A stretch of 64,000 nt of DNA from Nemopilema nomurai (GCA_003864495.1 ML133431.1:62001-126000); one strand, 5' to 3'. Positions 11,408-23,309 are shown, numbered from the stretch's first letter. Numbers and translations are program-made. The notes: generated from the letters alone by a model not told the origin.

Positions 11408-13494
11408 TTAATATTCTGTTTTAATAAATGTTTTTTGGTTTCTAATTATTATGGCTAAATTTCCATTTTTACGAGTTTCAAACACTTGACAAAATTTTTG
11501 CAAACGTGTTTTTGTTTTTATTACAATTTTTTGATTTGAAATTAAACAATATTTTGGTTTGATAATTGTTAAAAAATCAAGTGATGATGATGTGTTTGAT
11601 CCGTGATGAGCAACTTGAAGAATATCAATTTTAGGAAAATTTCATTGTTTGATGATTAATTTTTCGACTTTGTATTCGATATCAAAGCTAAACAATAATC
11701 ATTTTTGATAAATTTGCGTTAATAAAACCAAACTTTTATTATTATTTTTTTTCATTCAATTTGCAAAACGATAATTTAAATTAAAAAAATGTAATTTTTT
11801 AATTTTATAATTTGCTTGCGAATTTTTAATTGTAAAAACCTTTTTAATCAAAATGCGATTTTGCAAAAAAATTAAATTATTTTTATGATCATAATCGTTG
11901 TGAGAAATAAAAACCGCATCTAAAACATTAATTTTTTGTTTTTGTAAATAATTAATTATTTTTCGATTATAACTTATTGTTCGCTTACCAATTCCGGCAT
12001 CTAAAAGAATTTTTGCACCATTATTAGGCATATGAATTAACATCGCTAAACCATGCCCAACATCAATCATATGTAAAAATTTATGTTGATTTGAATGTAA
12101 ATCAATTCAATTTGAAAATAATAAAAAGCTTGTTAATAAAGTCCATAAAAATAATGCTCTTTTCACTTTTCAATCATTAATTGCAATGATTAAAAAGGCG
12201 TAATATATTAAATAATGAAATATTTGAAAATGCGATATTCATCAAATATAATTAATTTTTTCTAATTCATGAATTAAAAATTCACTTCCTTTAAAAATTG
12301 CATTTCAAATTGGAAAAGTAAATCATTTAAATCAAATAGTTGCAAAAAATAATGGATAAATTAATGTTCCCCAAATTGTAAATACGAATAAATTTAAAAA
12401 AACCGTTAAACTGATTCCGTTTTGCAATTTAATTATAATTGGAATGATTGCGAAAGTAATTAAACAAGTCGTTTTTATAATTCTAATCAAATGATTCAGT
12501 AAAACATTTTTTGAATGTTTTGTTTTTTTAATTAAAAGCAAACAAAACTTGCACAAAAACTAATTTGAAAACCTGTTTGCCATATATATAATGGTCAATA
12601 AAATAAAAATCCTAAAAATACAAAAATTAATCATTTCCGCGGATTAGGTTTTAAAAATGTTCCACACAAAATTAACAATCATGCTTTAATGGTGGTGATT
12701 TTAAAGTTTGTTAAATATACAATTCATCCCATTCACATTAAAATTACCAAATTACCAATCAATTGAAATCGTAGATTTTTGATTTTTTTTAAAAAAAATC
12801 TAACGATAAAACTACTAACAATAAGATGAAAACCACTAATTGTAAAAATATGTGCTATTCCTAATCGTTGCGTTTTTTCATATAAATTAATTTTTTCGCT
12901 TTGGTTAGGTGGATTTTGAAAAAGCATTCATTTTATTCATACTTTTAAACGAAAATTTGTATTTTTTAATAATCAATTTCATATTTTTAAACGCAAATTA
13001 TTGTAATTGATAATTTGAAATTGGCATTTATTATTTAAGCGATAAATTCCGTTAACCTTATAACTTCGCATTCATCAATAATAGTTAAGTTGTTTTGGTG
13101 TTCGTTTTAAATTTTCGTATTTTCCACAAAAGCGAATTTGTTGCCCAACCAACAAATGTTTTTTCGGTTGTCAAAAACTTAGCAAAAAATTATGATTACG
13201 ATTTTTAATTAATAAACTATTTGAAAATTTTTGACTAATTGTTGCTGTCATTGGTTCTGAATTTTTTTGTAATTGTTTTGGATTATCAAACGAAACTCAA
13301 AATATCCTTAAAATTAATAAAATAAAAAAAATCAAATATCAACGCTTAATTTTGAAATTAAATTGATTTTTTTTAAAAAGATATAACAATCCAACAGCAC
13401 TTAAAAGTATTATTGTTCATCAATGATTTTGTCAATCAAGTAAATTTAGTATCAAAATTCCACTTGCAAACGATGATCAAACTAAAAAGAACAT
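11408..13494 (-). pseudogene. comEC: ComEC/Rec2-like DNA-uptake channel, broken by a frameshift
   Basis: Two frames together make a full-length ComEC (about 700 residues). The N-part runs 13494 down to a TAA at 12532-12534 (320 residues). It has several membrane segments and the competence-domain text GIAHIFTISGFHL and LYIWQTGFQISF. The C-part is open from 12561 and ends at 11408. It continues the membrane segments and has the metallo-beta-lactamase-like domain: DVGHG, FISHNDYDH, then VAHHGSNTSSS. The two frames overlap at 12532-12561, and a single added base there would join them. ComEC passes single-stranded DNA through the membrane in competent bacteria. This is either a true mutation, two interacting halves, or a consensus error. 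It lies upstream of holA, as in Bacillus. Confidence 0.85.
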
Positions 13495-13496
13495 AA

Positions 13497-14099
13497 TTAG
13501 TTTTTAAAAATAATTTGTTTGCGTAGTGATTGATAGATTCTTTGACTAATATTTTTTGTGGTTTTATCAGTTGTTCATTTGAAAAAACTGGTTTTTTGAA
13601 GATAAGTTTTTTTTAAAAATATTTTTAATTTTTTATTAAAAGCAACGGTTTGATTCGTAATCGCTTTTAATTCGTTTGTTGTTACGTTTTGAATGTAAAT
13701 TTTTCTTAAAATTTTTCCTTTTGGTTGATAAAAAATATGATTATTTAATTTAATAATCGTTTTTAAAACTTTGTTTTCAATTTTGTACAAATTATGTCAT
13801 TTTGGATAGTAATAATTTAAAAAATCACGAATTCTTCAATGATTAGGTAATTGATCATTTATTTTTCGTTTTAAGGGAAATTGATGTTGATGATTTAATA
13901 GTTTACTACCTAAATTTACGAATTGAAACGTTTGAACTTTATTTTGATTGATAACGGTTTTAATTTTGCTGCTTGTGTTTTGTTTTTCATCACGTTTAAT
14001 AATTTTAATTTGTCAACCACTTTGAATTCAACAAATAATTCCTGCATAAATAATAATTAAACTAACAATAAAACCAATTATTAACCGACTTAATTTCAC
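13497..14099 (-). CDS. hypothetical membrane-anchored protein
   Basis: About 200 residues from a GTG start: one N-terminal membrane segment (LIIGFIVSLIIIYAGIICW, residues 6-24), then a basic soluble domain rich in Lys, Asn and Gln, with two TGA Trp codons in the middle. No ATG is available in frame and a TAA lies just upstream, so GTG is the most likely start. No family recognised. The stop is 2 bp upstream of the comEC ATG, so it belongs to the valS-comEC-holA transcript. Confidence 0.65.
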
Positions 14100-14149
14100 A
14101 TTTTGAAATATATCAAAAATAAAAAATTAACTTTAATATTAGTTATTTT

Positions 14150-16597
14150 TTAATTTTTTATTTTTGTTTGCCAAAACTTTAGTTGTTTTTGATATTTTTT
14201 GTATTTAACTTTTTCGTTTTTAATAATTGTTGCTTTTGCTTTTTGCAAAAACGCTTGATTATTTAATAATTTTTCACTTCTGATAATTTCAATTTGAAAA
14301 AATTTAATTTTTGCTGCAATTTCAACTTTACTTTCCGTTAGTTCATTGATTAATTTGAATGTGGTAATTTTACCTGGAATAATTTTAATAATTTGAATTT
14401 TTTGCGGTATTAACAAAACGTGTAAATTTGTTAAATGATTTTCGACAAAATTTATATCATCAGTCATTAAAGTAATTTTGTAGGTTTTTAATTGATGAAT
14501 TTGCTTTGTTTTAAATTTTAATAGTTCATTTAATAATTGATAAAATTTTTGATAGACTTCTTTTGATAATTTACTTTTTAACAAATTTCACTTTGATTTT
14601 ATTGTTATTTCAATTTTGCAATCAAACATATCAAAAAATAATTTTTCGGTTATTTTTGGCATCATTGGGTGTAATAAAGCTAAAATTTGTTTTCAAATTA
14701 TTTGTAATAAATATTTTGTTTCTTGTCAAAATTTACTCTTTTGCAAATTTTTAATGTGTAATAAATAAAAATTTGAAAATTCTTTTCAAATAAATTGATG
14801 TAATTTGTCACCAATTAATGTGAATTGTTGTTGTTGAAAAAGTTTTTCATAGTCGTTTACTAATACTTTAAATTTATTTAAAATTCAACAATTTAATGGA
14901 TTTTCAATTATTTGGTTTGATTTTTCATTTGAATTTTCCAAATTAAATTGTTGTAAAAATGTATGAATATTTTTAATTTTATGAACAAATTGTGCTGCTT
15001 GTTCAACTTTATTTTCATCAAAATGTAAATCATCACCAATTTTATAATCAGTTAGAAAACTTCAACGCAATCCATCACTTCCATATTGATCGATTAATTT
15101 CATTGGATCAATAACATTACCACGACTTTTTGACATTTTTTGATGATCACTAGTTCGAATTAAGCCATGAATAATAATCGTTTTGAATGGTAAAGTCTTT
15201 TTAAACTCAATTCCAAAGAAAAACATCCGTACAATTCAAAAAAAGATGATATCGTAACTTGTTACTAAAAAATCAATTGGAAAATATTTATTCAATGATT
15301 TGCGACTTGGATAATTTCAACCAAAGTTTGCAATCGCTCATAATCCAGAAGAAAATCAAGTATCTAACACATCTTTGCTTTGAATTCAAATTTTTGGATC
15401 TAATTGATTTTTACTAACACAAATTTCATTAGTATTTTTATGAAAATAAACTGGTAATCGATGTCCTCAATTTAATTGGCGTGAAATGCATCAATCATGC
15501 ATTTTTTCTAATCAATTAATTAAATATTTTCGATATTTTGCCGGTTTAAATTCAACCTTATTTTGATTTTTTAAAATCGTTTTTGCTCATTGTTGGGTTT
15601 TTAAAAACCATTGTTTTGATAAAAAAGGTTCGATAATTGCACCAGTTCGTGTTGAATATGGAACTTGATTTTGATGATCAATTGCTTTTATTAATAAACC
15701 GTTTTTTTCTAAATCTTGAACAATTTTCTGACGTGCTACATTGGTTTTTAAACCAGCAAATTTCAAACCATTTGCATTTAAAGTTCCATTTGGATTTAAA
15801 CAATTAATCGCTTTTAATTTTAATTTTTGACCAATTTCTCAATCATTAAAATCATGACCAGGTGTACATTTTAAAATTCCGGTTCCAAATTCCATTTTGA
15901 CTTTTTTACTTGATAAAATTGGTATTTTTTGCCCATTTAATGGATTAATAACGAATTGATTTTTTAATGCTTGATAACGTTGATCATTTGGATTAATAAT
16001 CAAAGCTTGATCAGCAAAAATTGTTTCTGGTCGTGTGGTTGCTACAATTACAAATTGCTTAGTTTGTTTGGTTACCAATTGATAACGAATGTAATATAAT
16101 TTACCAAAAGTTGTACGGTGTTCAACTTCAATATCAGCAATCGCAGTTTCTAAGATCGGATCTCAATTAACTAAAGTTTTTTTTTGATAAATCAGTTTTT
16201 TATCGTAAAGTTTAATAAAAGCGTCGATAACAACATTTTGAAATTCATGATTCAATGTAAAAGTTTCATATTCAGAATTAATTAATAAATTTAAAGCTTT
16301 TCATTGTTTACGAATATTATTTTGTTTTTGTTTGGTTCAAATTGCTAATAAAGCTTGAAAATCATTTTCATTTTTAACTAATAATTTTTCTTTTTGAATT
16401 CAACGTTTTACTAAGATTTCAGTAGCAATTCCGGCATGATCAAAACCAGGAATTCAAATTGTTTCGTGATTGCGTAATTTATAAAACCGCACAATTGCAT
16501 CTTGAATAAAATTATTTAAAGCATGCCCTAAATGCAAAGAACCAGTTATATTGGGTGGCGGCATTAAAATTGTAATTGGTGCTTTTGATGTATTCAT
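14150..16597 (-). CDS. valS: valyl-tRNA synthetase
   Basis: An 815-residue class I synthetase. The HIGH-type motif is in [16 protein letters not shown] (residues 13-28). The CP1 editing domain contains [14 protein letters not shown] and [15 protein letters not shown]. The KMSKS loop is [11 protein letters not shown]. The last 70 or so residues form the C-terminal coiled coil typical of ValRS (Lys/Gln-rich, ending FWQTKIKN). It charges tRNA-Val and edits misactivated threonine. Slightly shorter than the usual 850-950 residues, as in other reduced genomes. ATG at 16597 is followed by the conserved start text, so I chose it. Confidence 0.96.
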
Positions 16598-16612
16598 TTA
16601 ATTTTTATTAAA

Positions 16613-17125
16613 CTAAATCGATAATTTTTTTAAATTTTTGATAAATTCAGTTTCAAAAATTTTTTCGCTTCAAACGTTTTTATCAGTAATAAGTTTTCCT
16701 TGTTTAAAAAAAAGAATTAAAGGAACGCCACTTTCAACCAAAACATCCCCATTTTTAATATTCATTTTTTGGAATAATTGCTTTAATTTTTGATCAAATT
16801 CTCGTCTTGCGGTTTTTTTTGGACTATTAACAGCCGAATATCAATAAATTAAAAATTCAACTTTAGCGTTGTTTTTGTAATTTTTAATTGCATTTTTAAT
16901 TTTTGAATTTGTCGTTAAGATTTTTTTAGCGTTTTGACAGTGATCACAACGATCTGTTCCATAATAAAAAACAAATGTTTCCTTATTTTTTAATTGTTTT
17001 TCTAATTTATTAATGTTTCAACCCATATTATTCGCTTTATTTTTACAACCTGCGGCTGTAAAAAACGGGATTAAAAAGATACAAAAAATTAAAGCCAAAA
17101 TCAATCGAAAGATTTTTTTTTGCAT
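16613..17125 (-). CDS. thioredoxin-like lipoprotein
   Basis: A 170-residue protein with a classic lipoprotein signal: basic start MQKKIFR, a hydrophobic core, then the lipobox TAAGC with the lipidated Cys near residue 26. The mature part has a thioredoxin-like fold, with ETFVFYYGTDRCDHCQNAKK giving a CxxC redox pair (CDHC) and a later GVPLILFFKQGKL with the cis-Pro. It should sit on the outer face of the membrane, where disulfide chemistry could occur in a wall-less cell. An AGGAT ribosome site lies 8 bp before ATG. It lies between rpmA and valS. Confidence 0.82.
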
Positions 17126-17129
17126 TTTT

Positions 17130-17423
17130 TTATCCTAATTTATTATCAATAATTGAAACCGCTTTTCTTTTTCTTGAAATATAATGAAATTTAACGTAAC
17201 CAGCTTTATTTGCATACAAAGTATCATTACCAGCTCGTTTAACATTTTTACCAGGATGAATTTTCGTTCCACGTTGTAAATATAAAAGTCGACCGATTTT
17301 GACAAATTCACCATCACCAACTTTAATTCCTAAGTTTTTTGGACGGGAATCACGACCATTTTTAGTTGAACCGGCACCCTTTTTTTTGGCAAAAAATTGT
17401 AAATTAGTGTAAAAAAATATCAT
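17130..17423 (-). CDS. rpmA: 50S ribosomal protein L27 with Prp-cleavable N-terminal extension
   Basis: A 97-residue L27. The first residues [11 protein letters not shown] precede the mature [15 protein letters not shown], the Firmicutes/Mollicutes extension that Prp removes after the two Phe. The rest follows L27: [35 protein letters not shown], then the basic C-terminus. L27 reaches the peptidyl-transferase centre, so removal of the extension is needed for function in relatives. The start 1 bp after the rplU stop gives the correct extension; a longer frame exists upstream but is only the shadow of rplU. Confidence 0.97.
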   Translation of the reverse strand: MIFFYTNLQFFAKKKGAGSTKNGRDSRPKNLGIKVGDGEFVKIGRLLYLQRGTKIHPGKNVKRAGNDTLYANKAGYVKFHYISRKRKAVSIIDNKLG

Positions 17424-17424
17424 T

Positions 17425-17808
17425 TTAAACAACCGCCTTTTCTTCAATTCGTTCAATTTTAATGCGAATATATTTAGCACGAAAACCAGTTTTAACACGA
17501 TAATTTTTTTTTGATTTATATTTAAAAACAATAACTTTTTTTCCTTTGACTTCGTTTGATAAACATTTTGCATAAATGACAGTTTTTGATAAATAAGGAT
17601 TACCAATTTTATCATTCAAAATTAAAACTTTATCAAAAATAATATCTTGTCCAATTGTGATTTTTTTATCAAAAGCGATTAACATCACATCACCAATATT
17701 AACTTTATATTGTTTTGATTTATGTTCAAAAATAATTAAATCGTTTGACTTGATATTTTTTTCGTTTGTTGTATCAATAATTGTAGAATTTGTGGTTTGA
17801 TTGTTCAT
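17425..17808 (-). CDS. rplU: 50S ribosomal protein L21
   Basis: A 127-residue L21 with an extra N-terminal stretch of about 22 polar residues ([18 protein letters not shown]) before the usual core. The core has [23 protein letters not shown] and [31 protein letters not shown], with the RxxGfRq-like element. It lies immediately upstream of rpmA as in most bacteria, but without the prp gene usually placed between them. The extension could be a real addition or a too-early ATG. Confidence 0.94.
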   Translation of the reverse strand: MNNQTTNSTIIDTTNEKNIKSNDLIIFEHKSKQYKVNIGDVMLIAFDKKITIGQDIIFDKVLILNDKIGNPYLSKTVIYAKCLSNEVKGKKVIVFKYKSKKNYRVKTGFRAKYIRIKIERIEEKAVV

Positions 17809-17839
17809 ATATTTTTATTTTTTAGAATAATTAGTTATT

Positions 17840-18685
17840 TTACATTGTTTTTTCAAAATAATCAATTTTTAATGTTCAAAAATCAATAATTTCGGTTTGT
17901 TTTCTTAATTGTAATTTTTTATATAAATTATTATTAGTTTTTTTGTAATAATAACCAGCTCATAAACAACCAATCATTAAACGATAAAGTACTAAATAAT
18001 CAATAATTTGACGTTTTTTTTCTGTCTTTGCAAATATTTCTAATCATTGGCTGTAAAGTTTCGGTTGTTTTCAAAGTTGACTTTCAGCAATTAAACATGC
18101 CGGATCATAAAGTTTTGTATTTAAACCACCGTATTCAAAATCAATTAAATAATCATGTTTCGCTGTTAAAATTAAGTTTTCTAATACTAAATCATTATGT
18201 GAAAGCGTTCATGTTTTTGGTTTTCAAGTTAATAAGAATTGTTCTAAAACTTTCAAACCGTTTACAATTATTTTTGGAAACGTTTGCTTACACAAACGTA
18301 AATGAATTTGTAAATTTGTTTTTAAATCAATTTTTTTAATTGCTTTTTCATCGACAGAAATTTGATGTAATTTTTGGATTAGTTTTGCAATTCGCAATAA
18401 TTCTTCATTTTTAAGAATTTTTATTGGTTTATGATCAAAAATGTATTTAGTTACAATAAAATAAAATTTTTCTTCAATTCAATAATCAATAATTGGAATG
18501 GTGATTGAAGTATTTTGTAAAAATTTTAAAATTTTTATTTCTTGTTGATAATCAGTAAAAGGATTATCAATTTTAGCTTGTTTTAAAACATATTTTTGGT
18601 CAATTAAATAATTCTCATTTGTAAGTCCTCAATTAGTTTTTTTAACATTTAAGAACGTGTTTCATTTACGAAAATTTGGTTTCAT
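17840..18685 (-). CDS. choline/ethanolamine kinase-like phosphotransferase (LicA family)
   Basis: A 281-residue kinase-like protein. Motifs read in order: NWGLTNENYLI (the glycine-loop-like N-terminus of LicA), a Lys in KYVLKQAK, Brenner-type catalytic WTLSHNDLVLENLIL (HND...EN), then the metal-binding DFEYGG followed by YDPACLIAES. Such kinases phosphorylate choline or related small alcohols for membrane lipid or glycolipid decoration in mycoplasmas; the substrate cannot be told here. It starts 4 bp after the rpoD stop and is the last gene of the glyS-dnaG-rpoD transcript. Confidence 0.85.
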
Positions 18686-18688
18686 TAT

Positions 18689-20008
18689 TTATTCAATTTC
18701 GTTTTTGAAACCTTTAACATAATGACGATGATTTTTTAATTTACGATAAGCACGAGTTTCAATTTGTCGAACTCTTTCACGGGTAATTTTTAATTTTTTT
18801 CCAGTTTCTTCAAGCGTATTACGTTCGCTATCGAAACGATCAATCTCTTTTTTTAATCAATTATTTTCCGGCATTTTTAATAATTTAATAATATTAATAA
18901 TTTTGGCATTAAAATCTAACCCTTCTTTTTTCATAAAATCAATAATTTGTGAACGAATTTTTTGTTTATCAAGCATCTTTAACAATCCTTCGATTGTTAA
19001 AGGTGGTTTTCCTAATCTTAAACGAATGATACATTGTTCTTTCGGTGAAAGAAATTTAACAATCATTTCATCAGTTTTTTTAATGATATGATCTTCATTA
19101 TTTGTTTCAATTGGAGAATTAATCATCGAATCTTCAATAAAATCACCAAATTCAGTATTTTCTTTGTTTTGAATTTTTTTTTCAATAATTTTTGTAAAAA
19201 TTGAATAACGTTTAATTTTTCGTAGCTTTTCTTTTGTTAAAGTACTATCTTTTTCCAAAATTTCGTTTTCAGTTGGATTTCGCCCTAATTTTTGTGTTAA
19301 TGCTTTTTCAATTGCAGAAATTTTATTGATTCTCTCAATCATGTGAACTGGAATACGAATGATTCGCGCTTGATCAGCAATCGCTCTTGTCATAGTTTGT
19401 CGAATTCATCATACACAAAATGTTGAAAATTTAAAACCCCTTTTATAATCAAATTTTTCAATCGCTTTTAATAATCCTAATTCACCTTCTTGTTTTAAAT
19501 CAGCAAAATTAAGTCCACGATTTTGATATTTTTTACATAACGAAACAACTAATTTACGATTTCGATGAATAATTTGTTTTTTTGCTAATTCGCGTTCTTT
19601 GTCTGATAAGCTATTATGAAAAATTTTAAAGAGTTTTTTTTCTTGTTCAGAAGTTAAAATTTTTGCTGCACTGATTGATTTTCAATCAATTTGATCTTGT
19701 TTGTATTTTTTTTCTTGAAAATGAAGATTATGATTTCATTTATGAATTGGTTTTCAACGTAATGTTTTAAAATTTAGTTGATTTTTTTTAATTCCGAAAT
19801 AAGCTAATTCATCAATTAATAAATTTTTTCAATTTGTACTTAATTTAAAAACATCTACAATTCAATTTCAATATTCATCAGTCAAATTGGTGATTTTGTT
19901 TGTTTTTAAATATCAAACAATTTTTTCAATTTGACTTAAATTTTTAACTGCAGCAGAACGATTTTTTTTAAGTTTTTCGAAAACTGTTTTTTCAATTTTT
20001 ATCAACAT
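18689..20008 (-). CDS. rpoD: RNA polymerase primary sigma factor
   Basis: A 439-residue sigma-70 protein. A divergent N-terminal part rich in Trp and Lys is followed by region 2: [18 protein letters not shown], then [30 protein letters not shown], then [21 protein letters not shown] (the -10 recognition and melting helices). Region 3 follows, and region 4 ends with the helix-turn-helix [21 protein letters not shown]. It directs RNA polymerase to TATAAT-type promoters. Its start lies inside the end of dnaG (41-bp overlap). The order glyS-dnaG-rpoD matches other mollicutes. Confidence 0.95.
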
Positions 20009-21707
20009 AATTAATTAAATCGTTACTGTTTTTTCAAATATTTTTAACTTGTTTTATTTCCGAATTAAGCAAATTAACCTTATTGATTAATTTCTTAATT
20101 TTTTTTTGATTTTGATTTTGATTAAATTTATTAAAACAACCATTAATAAATTCAGCCGATTCACTTTTCTTTTGAATTTCAGAATCATTTCAAAATCCAG
20201 TTAAGTAAGTCTTAAATTCTACAGAAAAATTTTGTTTTTCTAAAAATGATTTCAAATTTTGAGAAACAAAACCTTCTTTGTTATTGTATCATTTTTCAAT
20301 TAAATTTACATTATTTTGTAATATTTGACTTTGAAATTCCCATTTATTAGCACAAAAAATATCATAAATATTTTTATAATTAAAAAACAAAATTCAAATT
20401 CACAATTCTTCTAAAATTAATGTGTTTGATTTTTTTGTAATTAAAGTTTGTTCATCGTTTAAAATTTGATCTTGATCTATCATCATTTCTAATCAATTTA
20501 AACCATAAATTTTAGCGATTTGTGATTTCAATTGTTCTTGGATTGCAAAATCACTATTTTTTCAAAAAACTTTTAAATAGGCCATCATTTTTTGTTTCAT
20601 TCCGATCGTTCAATCAATTCTTTGCTCAAACAATCAAACTAATGGTGGTTTTCCGGTTGGAATTGGTTGATTAGGATTTTCTAAAACTCAATTATCCGGA
20701 TCAACATTTTTTTCACTTTTATTAATTGTAACTTCGATGTTTTTTAATAAAAGCATTTTCGCAATTTTAATCGTTGCTACTAATCCAGCCCGATCACCAT
20801 CTAATCAAATCACCACCTTTTTAAAAGTGGAATTGATTTGATTAACTTGTTCTTTACTAAGATTTGTTCCCATTAAAGCAACTACATTAACATTTTTACT
20901 TTGCAAACGAATTGCATCAAAAATTCCTTCAACTAAATAAACTGTTTGATCGCGTCGATTAATATCGATATCAGGATAGTTAAAATTAAATAATAATTGA
21001 TTTTTTTGAAATAATTCCGTTGTTGGAAAACTAAGATATTTGGGTTGTTTTTCATTTTCATCATTAATTTTACGTCCAACAAAACCAACTAAAGTTTGAT
21101 CGGAATTATAAATTGGAAAAATTAAGCGATTTTGAAAAAAATTAAAACATTTTTTTTCGGTTGCAATAACTAGTTCACTTTTTAAAATTAAACCATCTTC
21201 ATATTCTTTTGATTTTAAAAAATCCATAATTTCTCAATTTGTATCAGCTCAACCTAATTTTCAACGCTTAATTAATGCTTGATTAATTTGACGTTTTGCT
21301 AAAAAAAGCTTTAATTTATCATTGTTGTGTGATTGTAAATGTAATTGAAATCATTTATGAGCATCAATTAATAACTGTTTCATTTTTTTTGTATCGGCAT
21401 TTTCAGGATGTAATTTTTGTCATTTCAATTCTAATTGTAATTGATAACGTTGATTTAAATTTTCAATTGCGGTTTTTCAACTGCATTTATTTCAAAGCAT
21501 TTCAAATTTTAAAACATCACCACCTGCCCCACATGAAAAACATTTAAATACCCCTTTTTCTGGTGAAACACTCAATGAAGGTTTATGATCATCATGAAAT
21601 GGACAAATTGCAATTCAATTTCTACCTTGTTTTTTTAATTCGATGAATTGTTGAATATGATCGACTAATTCAATTTTATTTTTAATTTGATCACTGATTG
21701 TTGTCAT
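19968..21707 (-). CDS. dnaG: DNA primase
   Basis: A 579-residue primase. The N-terminal zinc-binding domain has CPFHDDHKPS and CFSCGAGGDV (CxxH...CxxC). The middle RNA polymerase (TOPRIM) core includes NRLIFPIYNSDQTLVGFVGR, LVEGIFDAIRL and a VVIWLDGDRAG DxD site, where the Trp is encoded by TGA. The C-terminal third is helical and poorly conserved, as expected for the helicase-interaction region. Reading TGA as Trp near the 3' end extends the gene to a TAA at 19968-19970, inside rpoD. The start overlaps the end of glyS. Confidence 0.94.
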
Positions 21708-23050
21708 GATGGGCGTTTTGTAAAAATTGTTCTAAATTTGCAATTGCAATTCGTTTTTGACTTTGATTATCACGATAACGAATCGTTACACATTTATCTT
21801 TCAAACTTTGAAAATCAAATGTAATTGCATAATAAGTTCCAATTGCATCATGATATAAATAACGTTTCCCGATACTTTTTTTTGTATCGAATTTAATTCG
21901 ATATTTTGATTTTAATAAATGATAGATTTCTTCAGCTTGTGTAGTTAATTTTTCGGTTAAAGGTAATAATGCAATTTGATAATAACAAAATTTCCATGGT
22001 AATTTTAAGATTCATTTATTATCATTTTTTTCTAATTTATCAAAAATTAACGCTAAAATTAATCGTTCAATTCCAACTGATGGTTCAATTACATAAGGAA
22101 TCGTTTCACTTGTTGGATTTGCACCATTCATTTTAACGCCGCTGTTTTTTTGATGCATACTTAAATCGTAGTTTCCTCGCGCACTAAGACCTCAAAGTTC
22201 TTTTCAACCAAACGGAAACGCAAATTCAAAATCAATGGTTTTTTTTGCATAATGGGCTAATTCATTTTTTTGATGCTTTCTAATTCGTAATTTTACGTCA
22301 CTTAAATTTAAACTTTTTTTTAAAAACTGATCGATTATTTCAGTTCAAAATTTAAATCATTTTTCGGTATTTTTTTCCGATTGATAAAATCATTCAATTT
22401 CCATTTGATTGAATTCATAAGTTCGAAATACAAAATTTTCAGTTGTCATTTCATTTCGAAAAACTTTTCCAATTTGCGCTATTCCAAACGGTAATTTTAA
22501 TCGTAAAGTACGAACGATTTGGGGGTAATTTATAAAAATATTTTGCGCTGTTTCAGGTCGTAAATAAACGGTTTTTTGTTTCGTATTATCACTCCAACGC
22601 CGGTTTTAAATAGTAAATCTAATTGATGTATTTTTGCTTCATTTAATGTTTTACATTTTAAACATTGTCGTTTTGGAAGCGAAATTGCTTTTTGTTTTAC
22701 TGTTTCAAAATCTAATTGATTAATTACAACTTCAGGTCATAATTCATCAAATTTATTAATTGTTTTGCATGATTTGCATTTAACAATGTAATCATGAAAT
22801 CGTTTTAAATGTCCACTAGCTTTTAAAACTTCGGGTTTTAAAAATAAATTACCATCAATTAATAATATCATTTTGTTTTTGAACAAAAATTTTTTCATGA
22901 ATTTACAATTTGTGTTTTTAATTCTGCTCCTAAAGGACCGAATTCATAACTATTAGCTAAACCAGAATAAATTTCACAATTTTGAAAAAATCATCCATAT
23001 TCTTTCAAATATTGAATTAATTCAAATCAATTATATTTTGTATTTGTCAT
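21682..23050 (-). pseudogene. glyS: glycyl-tRNA synthetase (single-chain type), two frame breaks
   Basis: The three frames read in order give a complete class II GlyRS of about 455 residues. Part 1 (from ATG 23050) has YSGLANSYEFGPLGAELK and closes at 22859-22861. Part 2 (open at least from 22898, closing at 22530-22532) has FLKPEVLKASGHLKRF, paired cysteines and LLFKTGVG. Part 3 (from about 22600 to TAA 21682-21684) has [30 protein letters not shown] and SVGIERLILALIFD, the class II motifs. Each break needs one added base, the first at a run of six A/T (22890-22895), the second near 22588-22600. GlyRS is essential and no other copy is visible, so consensus error must be considered. Confidence 0.88.
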
Positions 23051-23105
23051 GTTATAGAATTATAATATAAAACTTAAATAGTTTTGTAATTTTACATAAA
23101 AGTTA

Positions 23106-23111
23106 TATACT
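23106..23111 (+). promoter_or_regulatory. candidate -10 element for the tRNA-Asn/tRNA-Glu unit
   Basis: TATACT lies 38 bp before the tRNA-Asn 5' end, within a TA-rich spacer that also separates the divergent glyS gene. Confidence 0.35.
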
Positions 23112-23148
23112 AAAAAATAGTGGTTAGTTAATGTATTTTAACTAATTT

Positions 23149-23223
23149 GCCCGATTAGCTCAGTGGTAGAGCAATTGCCTGTTAAGCAAGTGGTCACTGG
23201 TTCAAGTCCAGTATTGGGCGCCA
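23149..23223 (+). tRNA. tRNA-Asn (anticodon GTT)
   Basis: A cloverleaf can be drawn: acceptor GCCCGAT pairs with ATTGGGC, discriminator G and an encoded CCA. The anticodon loop is CTGTTAA, giving GTT, and the T-arm is CTGG-TTCAAGT-CCAG. 75 nt including CCA. Confidence 0.95.
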
Positions 23224-23233
23224 TTTTTCTTTT

Positions 23234-23309
23234 GGCCCATTGGTGAAGTGGTTAACACACCAGGTTTTCATTCTGGCATTCGGGAGTTCGAGTCTCCCAT
23301 GGGTCACCA
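23234..23309 (+). tRNA. tRNA-Glu (anticodon TTC)
   Basis: Acceptor GGCCCAT pairs with ATGGGTC, followed by discriminator A and an encoded CCA. The anticodon arm has CCAG-GTTTTCATT-CTGG with TTC, and the T-arm is GGGAG-TTCGAGT-CTCCC. It begins 10 bp after tRNA-Asn and is probably cotranscribed with it. Confidence 0.95.

Noticed and set aside
17424..17615. A longer N-terminus for L27
   Set aside because: The extra part lies in a wrong frame over rplU; the start at 17423 gives the expected Prp-type extension.
18028..18339. Plus-strand frame over the LicA-type kinase
   Set aside because: It lies antisense to clear kinase motifs and has no signals of its own.
21682..23050. Programmed ribosomal frameshifting in glyS
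   Set aside because: Neither site has a slippery heptamer followed by a clear pseudoknot, and other genes show the same kind of single-base breaks at A/T runs.
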